A stretch of DNA of 64,000 nucleotides from Lentibacillus sp. Marseille-P4043 (GCF_900258515.1 NZ_LT984884.1:2639353-2703352), one strand, 5' to 3'; positions 8,995 through 18,057 are shown, counted from the stretch's first letter. The notes: generated by a model from the letters alone, not told the origin. Translations and numbers: made by a program.

Positions 8995-9203
8995 TGAATA
9001 TTAATAATAGATACAAAAAATGCAAATGAAACTGATTTATCTGGAAGGCTGCCTTGCCAACTTATAAATCAGGTTGTTCAAGAATCGGGTGCTTTTAGTT
9101 ACCTTTGCCAATAAAGTGGTTAATTAAGATCCTTTGTTAAAATAAAATCAAAAATGGTTTATAATATTAATAAAAGAATGTAGAGAAAAAGGTGGTGTAA
9201 GTA

Positions 9204-9464
9204 ATGGCTATTCGTAAGGAAGATTTATATAGAATGGTGGAGTCATTAAGCAATGAAGATAAGAAAGCAGCCTTTGACTTTATGGAGTTTTTAATTGAAC
9301 GTTCAAAGAATAAAAAGCCCGAGTCTTGGCAAAGGATTGATGAATCGGAAAGTGATAAAGAACCGTTGACTGAAGAGGAACATAAGCAGTTAGAAAGCGA
9401 AGAAGGATACATTTCAGGGGAGGATGCAAAGCATGAATTCGGACTACAAGTTGATTTACCATAA
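9204..9464 (+). CDS. antitoxin of a RelE-type module (DUF2281-like)
   Basis: 86 acidic residues. The N-terminus MAIRKEDLYRMVESL with EDKKAAFDFMEFLIERS resembles the short helical antitoxins paired with RelE/YoeB-like toxins in Firmicutes. The neighbour overlapping its 3' end is such a toxin. Relatives in this window are at 43455 and the orphan at 44928. The ribosome site is AAAGGTGGTGTAAGTA. Confidence 0.7.
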   Translation: MAIRKEDLYRMVESLSNEDKKAAFDFMEFLIERSKNKKPESWQRIDESESDKEPLTEEEHKQLESEEGYISGEDAKHEFGLQVDLP

Positions 9465-9696
9465 GTCCGCAGTTAAATTCATAGCTAAAATAGATAAAAC
9501 CTCTCAAGAAAGAATTGTAACTGGGTTAAAAGGACTTTTATCAATACCACCAGAAGGAGATATTAAAAGACTTAAGGGGCATCCAGGTTTATACAGATTA
9601 AGGATTGGGAGTTTTCGTGTGATCTTTAATATTGATCACCAAGAGCAAGTGGTCTATATCGAAGCCATTGGAAACCGTGGAGATATTTATAAATAG
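9433..9696 (+). CDS. RelE/ParE-family toxin
   Basis: 87 residues. It has the RelE fold pattern: LIYHKSAVKFIAKID, then IKRLKGHPGLYRLRIGSFRVIFN, and the closing GNRGDIYK. These toxins usually cleave mRNA at the ribosome. I choose ATG 9433 because GGGGAGG ends nine bases upstream; ATG 9424 is too close to that site. It overlaps the antitoxin gene by 32 bases and is followed by a terminator. Confidence 0.85.
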   Translation: MNSDYKLIYHKSAVKFIAKIDKTSQERIVTGLKGLLSIPPEGDIKRLKGHPGLYRLRIGSFRVIFNIDHQEQVVYIEAIGNRGDIYK

Positions 9697-9705
9697 TTTA
9701 TTATA

Positions 9706-9740
9706 TATAACTCTCTCTAGATTACCCTAGGGAGAGTTTT
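9706..9740 (+). terminator. terminator of the 9.2-9.7 kb TA operon
   Basis: AACTCTC pairs with GAGAGTT, with a further CTAG/CTAG pairing inside the loop, followed by TTTTT. Confidence 0.7.
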
Positions 9741-9750
9741 TCGTTAAACC

Positions 9751-9971
9751 TTAAAGAAGAGGATCTAAGCAAAACTGTTTTTTTGAGACAACAACCATTA
9801 AGCGTACTTCAGGCAGTTCAGACTGAAATAGCTCATATGAGTTACCACTTAGGACAAATTCTTTATATTGGAAAACAAAAAAAGGACAAGAATTGGAATA
9901 TATTAAGCATCCCTAAGAATGGCTCGATGGAATTCAATCAGCAGGTATTAGCCAAGAAAGATATGAAATAA
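9751..9971 (+). pseudogene. DinB/DUF1572-family 3' remnant
   Basis: An open frame without a credible start encodes PLSVLQAVQTEIAHMSYHLG, then QILYIGKQKKDKNW and SIPKNGS. This is the C-terminal signature of DUF1572 (DinB-like four-helix) proteins, including the last metal-site His (HMSYHLGQ). The N-terminal two thirds are missing, so the gene is truncated. Confidence 0.65.
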
Positions 9972-10031
9972 TTTTTTTGACTAAATAGATACTTTTAGGA
10001 ATGTCCCTTATTCTATAACAAATGGACAAGT

Positions 10032-10076
10032 TTGTGAAAAGAAGCACTTAAACTATTGGGTGCGTAAGCTTAACAA
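10032..10076 (+). repeat. dispersed intergenic motif, copy 3
   Basis: TTGTGAAAAG, then CACTTAAACTATTGGGTGCG, then TTAACAA. Same layout as the copies at 8765 and 58031. Confidence 0.5.
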
Positions 10077-10119
10077 AGAAACGATCAAACTTTATTGTAA
10101 TAAATAATATTCATTAATA

Positions 10120-10162
10120 AACCGTAACTTTAATCAATATTGATTCAAAGTTACGGTTTTCT
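10120..10162. terminator. strong hairpin terminator
   Basis: A perfect 12-bp stem (AACCGTAACTTT / AAAGTTACGGTT) with a 15-base loop, followed by TT and a T-rich run. No intact gene precedes it, so it is a leftover of the lost gene(s) here. Confidence 0.65.
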
Positions 10163-10227
10163 GTTTGTTGTTGTATAGGGATAGAAGATGTTTTTATATC
10201 AATTTTTATTTTAAAGCTACAGGGGGA

Positions 10228-10310
10228 TTGTCTGTGTTATCATACATAAGCAGGTGTGCCTCTTTGGCAATATTTATGACAGACCTGCGATTGTTCCTTA
10301 ACACAGACAA
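10228..10310. repeat. 83-bp nested inverted repeat
   Basis: Outer arms TTGTCTGTGTTA (10228-10239) and TAACACAGACAA (10299-10310) are a perfect 12-bp pair. Inner arms GCAGGT (10250-10255) and ACCTGC (10283-10288) pair again. There is no T-run, so it is not a simple terminator. It may be a small non-autonomous element or a structured RNA. Confidence 0.45.
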
Positions 10311-10340
10311 AAGTTAAGTCATGGGGGCGGACAATATTAT

Positions 10341-10664
10341 TTGCGCTATTTATGGCAAAGCATTTACTGTGGATCTCCCTTCCACAATTACTGGCTCAAA
10401 CATCCGCATACAGTGGCTCAAAACTTCGTACTGCTGGCTCAAACTGTCCGCAATATTCAAGAACTTGCTAAAAGATGTGGTGTGACTTATACAGAAGCTT
10501 TACTAATATGGGCTTTTTATGATTTTATAACTACTGGAGACTATGGTTGGAAAATGACAATTGTTTTAATCGCCGCTGCTTATTCTGGTGGTCAAGAACA
10601 ATTTTATATAGAAAAACCAAGGGAAATAGATGCTCCCTTTTTTGATATTGTGTTACAGATGTAA
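10341..10664 (+). CDS. doubtful ORF, unknown product
   Basis: Open for 107 codons from TTG, but the first third runs through three degenerate 21-22-bp direct repeats (10392-10456, each starting TGGCTCAAA). Only the part from about 10455 looks like real protein (IQELAKRCGVTYTEALLIWA ... YSGGQEQFYIEKPREIDAPF). I do not recognise it. It is probably the 3' part of a gene whose 5' end was replaced by repeat DNA. Confidence 0.3.
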   Translation: MRYLWQSIYCGSPFHNYWLKHPHTVAQNFVLLAQTVRNIQELAKRCGVTYTEALLIWAFYDFITTGDYGWKMTIVLIAAAYSGGQEQFYIEKPREIDAPFFDIVLQM

Positions 10665-10880
10665 TTGTTAAAATGAAGTAGTTCTGTTAGTGGCTTTGAA
10701 ATATGTATACTTTGTAGCAATAAAAGCCGATCTTGTATTGAGAAAATCGACAAAAAACAACCATTTTAGTGTGGGATGGATTTTCATATTTGAATTATCT
10801 ATAATTAGGATTGAACAAGATGTCAATGTTTAGTAAAATATCGTTTAGCTATCTACTTTTAAATAAGGAGGGGAAGTACC
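10665..10880. other. intergenic before the HTH-TPR pseudogene
   Basis: AT-rich, with no coding signal seen. It ends with AAATAAGGAGGGGAAG, a strong ribosome site that now precedes an ACG rather than a start codon. Confidence 0.3.
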
Positions 10881-11649
10881 ACGAAAAAGGGTGAAATTAT
10901 TAAGCTAAATAGACTGAAATGCGGCCTTACCCAGGGAGAATTGGCAGAAGGAATAATATCTGTTTCCTATCTGTCTAAGATAGAACATAATCAAATTTTC
11001 CCTAGTGAAGAGGTTTATAACCTAATATTTAAACGTTTGGGAATAGATATTGAAGAAGAACTTCAGTTAAATGATTTTGTACTGGAAAAGAAATGCCGTA
11101 CTTGGTTCCATGCTTTACTCCTTGGGTCTGAAAAGGATAGACTTAGTTATCTTTATGAAGATATAAAGAAACCATTTAGTAGGGCTTTCATACATGAATA
11201 TGGGTCATCTGTTCTCCGAAAAGGGAGATAGCGAACAATCTATACACTATTATAATAAGTCCTTGGAATATTTTACGCTTGATTGTGACAAAGCACTTAC
11301 TTTATTAGGTTTAACAAAAGAGTATTTTAAGAATAATGATTTTGTATCCGCATACAAAGGTGCTACAACTGGTCTTTCCTTACTAGAACATCATGATGAT
11401 ATCGACAGTTTAGATACACGGTTGGAACTTTCAGCCTACAAATACAGGCTAAATGAACAATATGACGAAATGGAATATTTCATTAAGAATGAATTGCTAC
11501 CTATTTTATCGCAAAGAAATAATTACGTAAAAATAGCGCGTTACTCAGAAATACTATCAAAATACTATTCTGAGAAAAAGATGTACAAAAAGGCATTATG
11601 GTTTGAAAGAAAAATAAGCCTTGCGTATAAAGAAATGGCAGATATATAG
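10881..11649 (+). pseudogene. HTH-TPR regulator (Rgg/PlcR/NprR type), start codon lost and frameshifted
   Basis: After a strong AGGAGGGG site the expected start is ACG (10881-10883). In frame follow KKGEIIKLNRLKCGLTQGEL and SYLSKIEHNQIFPS, a clear N-terminal HTH. The frame fails near 11190-11231. Coding resumes in another frame at 11194 and runs to 11649 with TPR-like helices (SIHYYNKSLEYF, KKMYKKALWFERKISLAYKE). Joined, the product would be about 255 residues. Such regulators sense short exported peptides. Two independent lesions argue for a true pseudogene. Confidence 0.7.
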
Positions 11650-11704
11650 AAAATCTGACTATATAACTGCTGACCAAACCTAAGTAAAGAGGGACAGAAT
11701 AATT

Positions 11705-12655
11705 ATGGAAACTAAACGAGTAGTAAAGAGAAGGAAACTCCGAAGAAAAAGAGTACTTCTTCTAGTACTTATTACGATCTTCACCCTTGTCATTGGAACC
11801 TTTGGCTATGCTTACTGGCAGTATAAGTCTGCATTAAAGGCATCTTTAGCTGAGGTTGGTGATGATAACGAATCTGAAACAGAATTCCATGGTGTGAAGG
11901 ACAAATTTGGCAATGTCAATGTATTACTGATTGGCGTGGACTCAAGGGGAGAAAAACACTCACGATCAGATGCGATTATGATTGCCCAATATAATCAAGA
12001 TACCAAAACACCCAAATTAGTATCTATTATGCGAGATTCTTATGTTAACATTCCAGGTCATGGAATGAATAAAATCAATGCAGCAGAAGCCTTTGGGGGA
12101 CCGGAATTACTTCGTCAAACGATAAAGGAAAACTTTGATGTAGATGTTCAATATTATGCGTTAATCGATTTCAAAGGTTTTACTAAAATGATTGATAAGG
12201 CTTTTCCGGATGGCATAGAAATAGATGTCGAAAAACAAATGTCAAAAGAAATTGGAGTAACCCTATCCCCAGGTGTGCAAACGCTAAATGGAAAAGAATT
12301 GCTAGGATATGTACGATTTAGGAAAGATGCTCAAGGGGATTTTGGTAGAGTTAACAGGCAACAGGTGGTTTTAAAAACCCTTGCAGATAATGTAGTTAGT
12401 TTTTCTGGAATTACACAAGTGCCAAGAATGGTTGGAACCATTCAGCCATATATTGACACCAATGTAGACAAGAAACTCATACTATCTGTGGCTACTAGCT
12501 TTATATCTGATGACAATAGTATTCAATCTTTTAGAATACCTGTAGAGAATGGATATAGAAATGCTAGGGTTATGATAGGCGGTTATAATAGCGCAGTACT
12601 TGAACTAGACTTGGAGAAGAATCGTTCAGCTTTAAACGACTTTTTAGAAAATTAG
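11705..12655 (+). CDS. LytR-CpsA-Psr (LCP) family cell-wall ligase
   Basis: 316 residues: a very basic N-terminus (KRVVKRRKLRRKRV), one signal-anchor helix (about 18-37), then the LCP domain with NVLLIGVDSRGEKHSRSDA, SIMRDSYVNIPGHGMNKIN and LLGYVRFRKDAQGDFGRVNR. The Asp and Arg residues that hold the polyprenyl-pyrophosphate lipid are present. The family attaches teichoic acids or capsule to peptidoglycan outside the membrane. The gene is monocistronic. TagU/LytR-like, but the paralogue cannot be named. Confidence 0.9.
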   Translation: METKRVVKRRKLRRKRVLLLVLITIFTLVIGTFGYAYWQYKSALKASLAEVGDDNESETEFHGVKDKFGNVNVLLIGVDSRGEKHSRSDAIMIAQYNQDTKTPKLVSIMRDSYVNIPGHGMNKINAAEAFGGPELLRQTIKENFDVDVQYYALIDFKGFTKMIDKAFPDGIEIDVEKQMSKEIGVTLSPGVQTLNGKELLGYVRFRKDAQGDFGRVNRQQVVLKTLADNVVSFSGITQVPRMVGTIQPYIDTNVDKKLILSVATSFISDDNSIQSFRIPVENGYRNARVMIGGYNSAVLELDLEKNRSALNDFLEN

Positions 12656-13227
12656 GGATTCGCAATATTCAAGTTATCATTTTGTAGTAACGTGATGAAA
12701 AGCAAAAGTATTATATTATTATGTATCATAGCTTGTCTAGTTTTGATTGTGCCCACCTGTAGTACGTAATCAGCCTAGGGTTTAAATCGTTGAAAGAAGG
12801 CATAGGTATAGGTTTTGGAAACGCGGAAAAAACATAGTCCATCAAGAAGGTGCTTTTTAATTTGTCTATATTTTTACTTTCTGTGCAGATTTTGTCTGAA
12901 TATGTTTCTGTATGTAAAAATCTATAAGTCTATCACGCATTCGTAGGCGAGCAGGACAGTAAAGGAGAAAGCAACTCTCACAATGAAAAAGAAGATAAAG
13001 ATGATGACAGTGTTGATTATCCAGAAGATGTTATTGCATTAGGAGGCAAAATTATGGCAGCTGGAACCGTCACTTATAGCGGAAATGGAGATGGAACGAT
13101 TATTCACAGACGTTATAAAATCAATTAACTAAAAATTCATTATTGTGTAAAGGACGATTCATTTTGATGGATGTCAATATCTAGGTGTGGAATTATGGAA
13201 TAAACTAGAGATGTGGAGGAATTGAGC
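12656..13227 (+). pseudogene. remnants of a secreted lipoprotein gene
   Basis: No intact gene lies here. ATG 12695 starts a lipoprotein-like signal (MKSKSIILLCIIACLVLIV, then PTCST-stop at 12769). In another frame, 12946-13128 encodes an Asp/Glu/Lys-rich linker followed by GGKIMAAGTVTYSGNGDGTI and a stop. The two pieces look like the head and tail of one decayed surface lipoprotein with its middle lost. The family is not recognised. Confidence 0.4.
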
Positions 13228-14133
13228 GTGAGAACAATTTCAAGCGAAAATTATTTAGAAGTACGAGGCAAGGATATGTATGTTGAAATCCACGGAAATG
13301 CAGATGCTTATCCGCTGTTGTACCTTCACGGAGGGCCAGGTGAGAGTTGCTATGAATTTTGCTATCATCAAGCTGAGAGGCTGCAAGAAGATTTCAGACT
13401 TATCGCTATCGATCAACGGGGTGTTTGCAGGTCCGAGATGATCAGAGAAAATGAGCATTTTTCCATAGATGATATCTTAATGGATGGTGAAGAGCTAAGG
13501 AAGAAGTTAGGGATTAAACGATGGGCATTGCTAGGACATTCATTTGGGGGTTATATTGCCTTGAAATATGCCAGTATGTTTCCTGATTCCATTACACGAA
13601 TTGTATTTGAATGTCCAACTTTTGATTTTGGGCTTTCAGGCAGAAGTCTATTAAGGAAAATGGCCCAGATTTCTAAAGAGGAAAATATGGTAGAATTGGC
13701 AGAAAAATGTTTTATGTTAGCTGAATCCGATAAATCAGCCAAAGAACTTATGCTAAAATTTATTGAATTGCGCCCTGAACTTGGCGAACAGGGTATGAAG
13801 ATCCATGTACATAATCCGGAATATAAGACTGATTACTCCCTTTATACAGATGAAGAGTGGAAGCAGTTTTTGGAAAGGACGAATGTTCATAATAGTCGAT
13901 TGATACAAGGGGAAGAGATGTTTGAATCCATTCTTCCAATGCTGAAAAAAGTAAAAAATCCTTCACTTTTGATTAGGGGTCAGTACGATCCTGTTACGTG
14001 CAAGGAGCAAATGGTGAAATTTAAAGAAGATGTTGCAGTTGCAGATGTAATAACATTCAGTAGCAGTGGACATTTCCCGCACGCTGAGGAACCTGATGAA
14101 TTTGCTAAATCAGTTGTTGAATTTTTGAAATAA
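13228..14133 (+). CDS. alpha/beta hydrolase, proline iminopeptidase-like
   Basis: About 301 residues. It has HGGPG (oxyanion hole), IDQRG, nucleophile elbow GHSFGG, an Asp in GQYDPVT and the catalytic His in SGHFPHAEEP, the order of the S33 proline iminopeptidase family. I start at GTG 13228, seven bases after GGAGGA; the frame extends to GTG 13213, which overlaps the ribosome site. Cytoplasmic. Substrate uncertain. Confidence 0.85.
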   Translation: MRTISSENYLEVRGKDMYVEIHGNADAYPLLYLHGGPGESCYEFCYHQAERLQEDFRLIAIDQRGVCRSEMIRENEHFSIDDILMDGEELRKKLGIKRWALLGHSFGGYIALKYASMFPDSITRIVFECPTFDFGLSGRSLLRKMAQISKEENMVELAEKCFMLAESDKSAKELMLKFIELRPELGEQGMKIHVHNPEYKTDYSLYTDEEWKQFLERTNVHNSRLIQGEEMFESILPMLKKVKNPSLLIRGQYDPVTCKEQMVKFKEDVAVADVITFSSSGHFPHAEEPDEFAKSVVEFLK

Positions 14134-14221
14134 AGCAAAGTAGTTATTTTCGGTAAGAATCATTCATTGAAAGAGGATTTTTTTAAAAGTGATCGAAATA
14201 AATAATGGAGGAGGTCTTAAA

Positions 14222-14602
14222 ATGGATAAATCAATACCGATAAAGAACCAAATGAATGGTGTTTTTGTTCATGTATCTAATTTAAAGTTCTCAGTAAAAT
14301 GGTATTCTGATTTGTTAGATTTAGATATTGATGTAGATAAGGTAAAGTCGCCTATCTTTAATATACCGTTAGTAGGAACAACTGCTCTAACCTTAGATGA
14401 TCACGCCTTTGATCCAGAATTTAAACATAATACAAGCCCCAGTCCAATTTTTAACCTTTATGCCCCGGAAATTGAGGAAGCCTATCAGTATATTAAAGAG
14501 AAAGATATTCAAATTGCACGAGAAATAGAGTGGGTTGGAGAGACAGCTTGGTTTAATATAAAGGATCCTGATGGTAACGTAGTAATGATCTGTAATTGTT
14601 AA
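14222..14602 (+). CDS. VOC/glyoxalase-family protein
   Basis: 126 residues with one full vicinal-oxygen-chelate repeat pair: NGVFVHVSNLKFSVKWYSDL at the start and WFNIKDPDGNVVMICN at the end (metal-site Glu/His positions partly replaced). The start is ATG 14222 behind GGAGGAGGTCTTAAA. Members include glyoxalases, dioxygenases and antibiotic-resistance binders; the role here is unknown. Confidence 0.82.
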   Translation: MDKSIPIKNQMNGVFVHVSNLKFSVKWYSDLLDLDIDVDKVKSPIFNIPLVGTTALTLDDHAFDPEFKHNTSPSPIFNLYAPEIEEAYQYIKEKDIQIAREIEWVGETAWFNIKDPDGNVVMICNC

Positions 14603-14835
14603 GCAAATTCGATATATGCGTGTTAAATTTATGGTTGTTGACTTCCATTAAAGGGTAGCTTTTAGTAAAAGAAAATATGGAAAACAATATTGCGATAGTC
14701 TGGTTTAAAGTTTTATTTGATTAATAAAATGCACCGAAAAAGGAGAATTGGAATTTTCGGAATTGGTCAACTTTGTTGGGTGGCGTGTGTTAAAATTAAT
14801 TAAGTCATTGAACTACATAAGAGAGGAGGGCACCT

Positions 14836-15468
14836 ATGTTAGACACACAAACTTTTGGCATGTTTATTATTGCTGCGTTGGTACTGCTTGTGATACCTGG
14901 ACCGTCTGTTCTCTATATTATAGCACGTAGCCTTGACCAAGGGCGTTTGGCAGGTCTTGTGTCTGTCTTGGGTAATGCACTGGGAAGCGTCATACTTTCT
15001 GTCGCGGCTGCGGCGGGATTGTCCGCAATTCTGGCTTCATCTGGTGTGGTTTTCAATGTAGTGAAGTATCTTGGTGCCGCCTATCTAATTTATCTGGGAA
15101 TAAACCGCTTGTTCAGTAATGATAGTCATGACCCGATAGTACCTCAACGTAAACGACTTTTACATATATTTAACCAGGGAATCATTGTTGCGGTATTGAA
15201 CCCGAAAACCGTACTATTTTTCGTTGCATTTGTCCCTCAGTTTGTTGATGCATCACAGGGAGGCATATGGGAACAAACACTCTTTTTTGGACTTATGCTC
15301 GTAATACTTGGAGTTTGTACCGATAGTATTTATGCATTGCTAGCTGGAACGGCCGGAAACTGGCTGAATCGGCGAGGGATTTTGGGTGGGAAACTGCGCT
15401 ACGTATCTAGTGGAATTTATATGGTTCTTGGTGTAGTTTTTGCATTCTCAGGTTCAGGAAAGCGATGA
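14836..15468 (+). CDS. LysE/RhtB-family amino-acid exporter
   Basis: 210 residues, about six membrane helices. It carries the family N-terminal signature PGPSVLYIIARSLDQGR with GLVSVLGNALGS, and the mid-protein FNQGIIVAVLNPKTVLFFVAF. The ribosome site AGAGGAGGGCACCT precedes ATG. It probably exports an amino acid or a homoserine-lactone-like compound from the cytoplasm; the substrate cannot be told. Confidence 0.9.
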   Translation: MLDTQTFGMFIIAALVLLVIPGPSVLYIIARSLDQGRLAGLVSVLGNALGSVILSVAAAAGLSAILASSGVVFNVVKYLGAAYLIYLGINRLFSNDSHDPIVPQRKRLLHIFNQGIIVAVLNPKTVLFFVAFVPQFVDASQGGIWEQTLFFGLMLVILGVCTDSIYALLAGTAGNWLNRRGILGGKLRYVSSGIYMVLGVVFAFSGSGKR

Positions 15469-15499
15469 AACGATCGTAAATATGAAAGGATGTTGAAAT

Positions 15500-16009
15500 T
15501 TGCGAGTTACCTCGGCAAGGTTGTTATTTCGTCCATACAATGACGTTGACTTTGCATTTCTTATGTCGTTGTTGTCAGATCCTGAAGTAGTGCGATTTAT
15601 CGGAAATGGGAAGACAAGGGATAAAAACGGTGGGAAGTATTTTTTGAGTTGGATATATCGTACATATGAATACGGTGAGAATATGGGATTAAGGCTTTTA
15701 GTCAATAAAGAAGATGACACGTTAATTGGACATGCAGGTTTCGTTCCCCAAGTTGACAAGGTGAAAGAAATTGAAATAGGCTATTGGATTACGCGCGAAC
15801 ATTGGGGAAAAGGATATGCAACAGAAGCAGCTAAGGCATTGTTGGAATATGGACATAAACAACTTGATAGAGAAAGATTTATTGCATTGATTCAACCTGG
15901 TAATGTAGCTTCTCGAAAAGTTGCAAAGAAACTAGGGATGGCGTTAGAGAAAAAAGTTGTGTTGGGCGGGGAGGAGGTGGATGTGTATTCCACGATTATA
16001 GATGATTGA
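15500..16009 (+). CDS. GNAT N-acetyltransferase (RimJ/RimL type)
   Basis: 169 residues. TSARLLFRPYNDVDFAFL is the usual RimL-type start, and the acetyl-CoA loop WGKGYATEA and ARKVAKKLGMALEKK segment follow. The start is TTG 15500, after AAAGGATG. The gene begins 31 bases after the LysE gene, so it may be co-transcribed. The acceptor could be a protein N-terminus or a small molecule. Confidence 0.88.
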   Translation: MRVTSARLLFRPYNDVDFAFLMSLLSDPEVVRFIGNGKTRDKNGGKYFLSWIYRTYEYGENMGLRLLVNKEDDTLIGHAGFVPQVDKVKEIEIGYWITREHWGKGYATEAAKALLEYGHKQLDRERFIALIQPGNVASRKVAKKLGMALEKKVVLGGEEVDVYSTIIDD

Positions 16010-16090
16010 CTCGGAAAATTGTGCCTGACTGCGGGACAGATAGATCAAAAAGGACTTTCCAAAAACGATTCGAAATGGAGTAAAAACGAA

Positions 16091-16621
16091 ATGATTGTAA
16101 TGATAAATGGGGCATTTGGAGTAGGTAAAACAACCATTTCGAATGAACTTTTAAGAGAGATAAAAAATAGTATGATATATGACCCTGAAGAGGTAGGTTT
16201 TTTGTTACGAAATATAATCCCAAGGAATATAAAACAGCTTGAAGCGGAAACAGGGGATTTTCAAGATTTACAATTATGGAGGAAGCTGACTGTTCACGTA
16301 GCAAATCTTTTAATTACGACATATGAAAAGAACCTAATCGTACCAATGACTATTCGCAATCCAGCTTACCTCCATTACATTAAAGAGGGATTTCAACGTA
16401 TCGATAAACAAACATACCACTTTTGTTTAACAGCAAATAAGGATACTATTTACGGAAGACTTAGGAAACGGGGAGAGGATGAAGGTAATTGGTGTTTTCA
16501 ACAAACTGATAAGTGTTTAAATGCCTTTCGAGAAAACAATTTTGAGGAGTATATTGACACTGAAAATGAAAGTATTGCTGCTGTTGTTGATGCGATAAAG
16601 CAAAGGCTTGACCTTTCTTGA
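16091..16621 (+). CDS. P-loop ATPase/kinase, TmrB-like
   Basis: 176 residues. Starting at ATG 16091, MIVMINGAFGVGKTTISNEL is a P-loop N-terminus and MIYDPEEVGFLLRNIIP matches the TmrB signature. TmrB confers tunicamycin resistance in B. subtilis. A GGAG lies 11 bases upstream. The frame extends to 16019, but that part is not conserved-looking. Function in resistance is an inference by family; it could be another small-molecule kinase. Confidence 0.75.
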   Translation: MIVMINGAFGVGKTTISNELLREIKNSMIYDPEEVGFLLRNIIPRNIKQLEAETGDFQDLQLWRKLTVHVANLLITTYEKNLIVPMTIRNPAYLHYIKEGFQRIDKQTYHFCLTANKDTIYGRLRKRGEDEGNWCFQQTDKCLNAFRENNFEEYIDTENESIAAVVDAIKQRLDLS

Positions 16622-16710
16622 AACCAGTCCTATCTTTCATGAAAGCATAGCCAATAATCCCTTTTATGTCTAAATCATAATTCATTGATCACAATTTACT
16701 TCTATTTCTT

Positions 16711-17208
16711 TTATTCATCGGCTAGTTCCAATGCATGGTGATAGATGGCTTTTGAAATAAAAAAGTTATAACCTATTAATTTGTCAAGTAAAGGCCTAAC
16801 CTCCTTAATTAAGCCTCTATCTTTAGCAATGATTAATATACCAACTGTACCAATTGGCCGTAATTGAAAAGTTTTAGCAAGCGTTCTAGCAGCTTTTTCA
16901 TCAATAGCAACAATTCCGATGTTAAGTTCCTTCGCTCCAACGATCACTTCAAGTTCTCCTTCGTGAAGCTTTCCATATAATTTGCGAACTAAATTACGAT
17001 TTTCAACTTTTCTTAACAGGATTTTTCCAACATCAATCATTTTATTTAATTCTGTTTTACCATAATCATTTACAGAATCACTGAATACTATTTCTTTATA
17101 GACCCCTTCTGGTACAAAAACTTCATCAAATATATCACACAGAAGATCTATTTTGCCAAGAATAGACAATCCAATAATAGGAGTTGAATTAGTTATGATT
17201 CTACTCAT
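16711..17208 (-). CDS. DUF3368 PIN-like toxin
   Basis: 165 residues: IITNSTPIIGLSILGKIDLL, VFVPEGVYKEIV, LHEGELEVIVGAKE, VAIDEKAAR and PIGTVGILIIAKDRGLI follow the DUF3368 pattern. The scattered acidic residues form a PIN nuclease centre. It overlaps the upstream UPF0175 antitoxin gene by 8 bases, the standard partner order. Predicted RNase toxin of a VapBC-like pair. Confidence 0.85.
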   Translation of the reverse strand: MSRIITNSTPIIGLSILGKIDLLCDIFDEVFVPEGVYKEIVFSDSVNDYGKTELNKMIDVGKILLRKVENRNLVRKLYGKLHEGELEVIVGAKELNIGIVAIDEKAARTLAKTFQLRPIGTVGILIIAKDRGLIKEVRPLLDKLIGYNFFISKAIYHHALELADE

Positions 17209-17494
17209 CTGCTTTTTCGTCTCCTAAAACTTCTTTAATCACGCGCTGATCATCTTGTAAGTGTTCTTCTGAATACTCCATCCAAGGTATATTTTTTGAT
17301 CGTAATAAATCAATAAAATCACTTAATGACTTTCCAGATAATTGAGCTGCTCTTGCCAAAGTTACCTGTTTATTGACAAAAAGCCCAAGAGCTAATGATA
17401 CCTTCGCTTTAGCATCAAGATTCGGTCCTTCTAGCTCATCAATTAACGGGTAAAATTCTTTAGGTATGTTAATTTGAAAAGAGTCAATTGACAT
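17201..17494 (-). CDS. UPF0175-family antitoxin
   Basis: 97 residues. Its central AKVSLALGLFVNKQVTLARA followed by AQLSGKSLSDFIDLLRSKNI is the UPF0175 HTH-like core, a DNA-binding antitoxin module. First gene of the pair with the DUF3368 toxin. A GGAGTGACC ribosome site precedes the ATG. Confidence 0.85.
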   Translation of the reverse strand: MSIDSFQINIPKEFYPLIDELEGPNLDAKAKVSLALGLFVNKQVTLARAAQLSGKSLSDFIDLLRSKNIPWMEYSEEHLQDDQRVIKEVLGDEKADE

Positions 17495-17875
17495 AAAAGG
17501 TCACTCCCTTAAAATTTATTGTAACCCTATATTTGTTCATATCATTAATCATCTAATTTTATTGTATCATAATATTCTCGGAATTCCTTGGCAGTGTTAA
17601 ATATATTAAAATAAAAGTTATAGAATAAGAAAAAGGCTCTCATCCCTACTGAGAAACAATATTTATAGATAAACATCAAACATATCTGTGTTATTTACAG
17701 GTACATTCCTTGTCATATTCAACAAATGAAAGCAGTGGTGAAATGATCATAATGAAAGGGGGATTCCTCCTAAAGAAAAACCAATCTCTATTTACTGCAA
17801 AGATTATGCAATCACAATACTTGATGCATAATCTTTGCCAGAAGACTCATGTTAAGGTTGGGAGGTGCTAAAAAA
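17495..17875. other. intergenic between the TA pair and ypzI, containing a 14-bp inverted repeat
   Basis: Divergent promoter region for both sides. A perfect 14-bp inverted repeat (GCAAAGATTATGCA at 17797-17810; TGCATAATCTTTGC at 17825-17838) lies about 40 bases before ypzI with no T-run behind it. It is better explained as an operator or mRNA leader structure than as a terminator. Confidence 0.5.
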
Positions 17876-18016
17876 ATGGGAAGGGATCGGCAAGAGCAAA
17901 AGTTAAGAAAAAGCGGACATGTTGAATCTGATCGAGATGTTGGTCTACGCTATAAAGGGGCAACAAAAATGTCCAGCCCTGAAGAAGCTAGAAGATTAAA
18001 TGATGGGAAAAAGTAA
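17876..18016 (+). CDS. ypzI: YpzI-family small protein
   Basis: 46 residues: MGRDRQEQKLRKSGHVESDR, then GLRYKGATKMSSPEEARR. This matches the small, highly charged YpzI family of endospore-forming Bacillaceae. The strong ribosome site GGGAGGTGCTAAAAAA supports the start. Function unknown. Confidence 0.8.
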   Translation: MGRDRQEQKLRKSGHVESDRDVGLRYKGATKMSSPEEARRLNDGKK

Positions 18017-18057
18017 CGGGTTAACGATCGGAATGTAAACAATCAAATGGCATATCA

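Noticed and set aside
14748..14930. 60-codon ORF overlapping the LysE start
   Set aside because: Different frame from the clear transporter gene, with no family signal.
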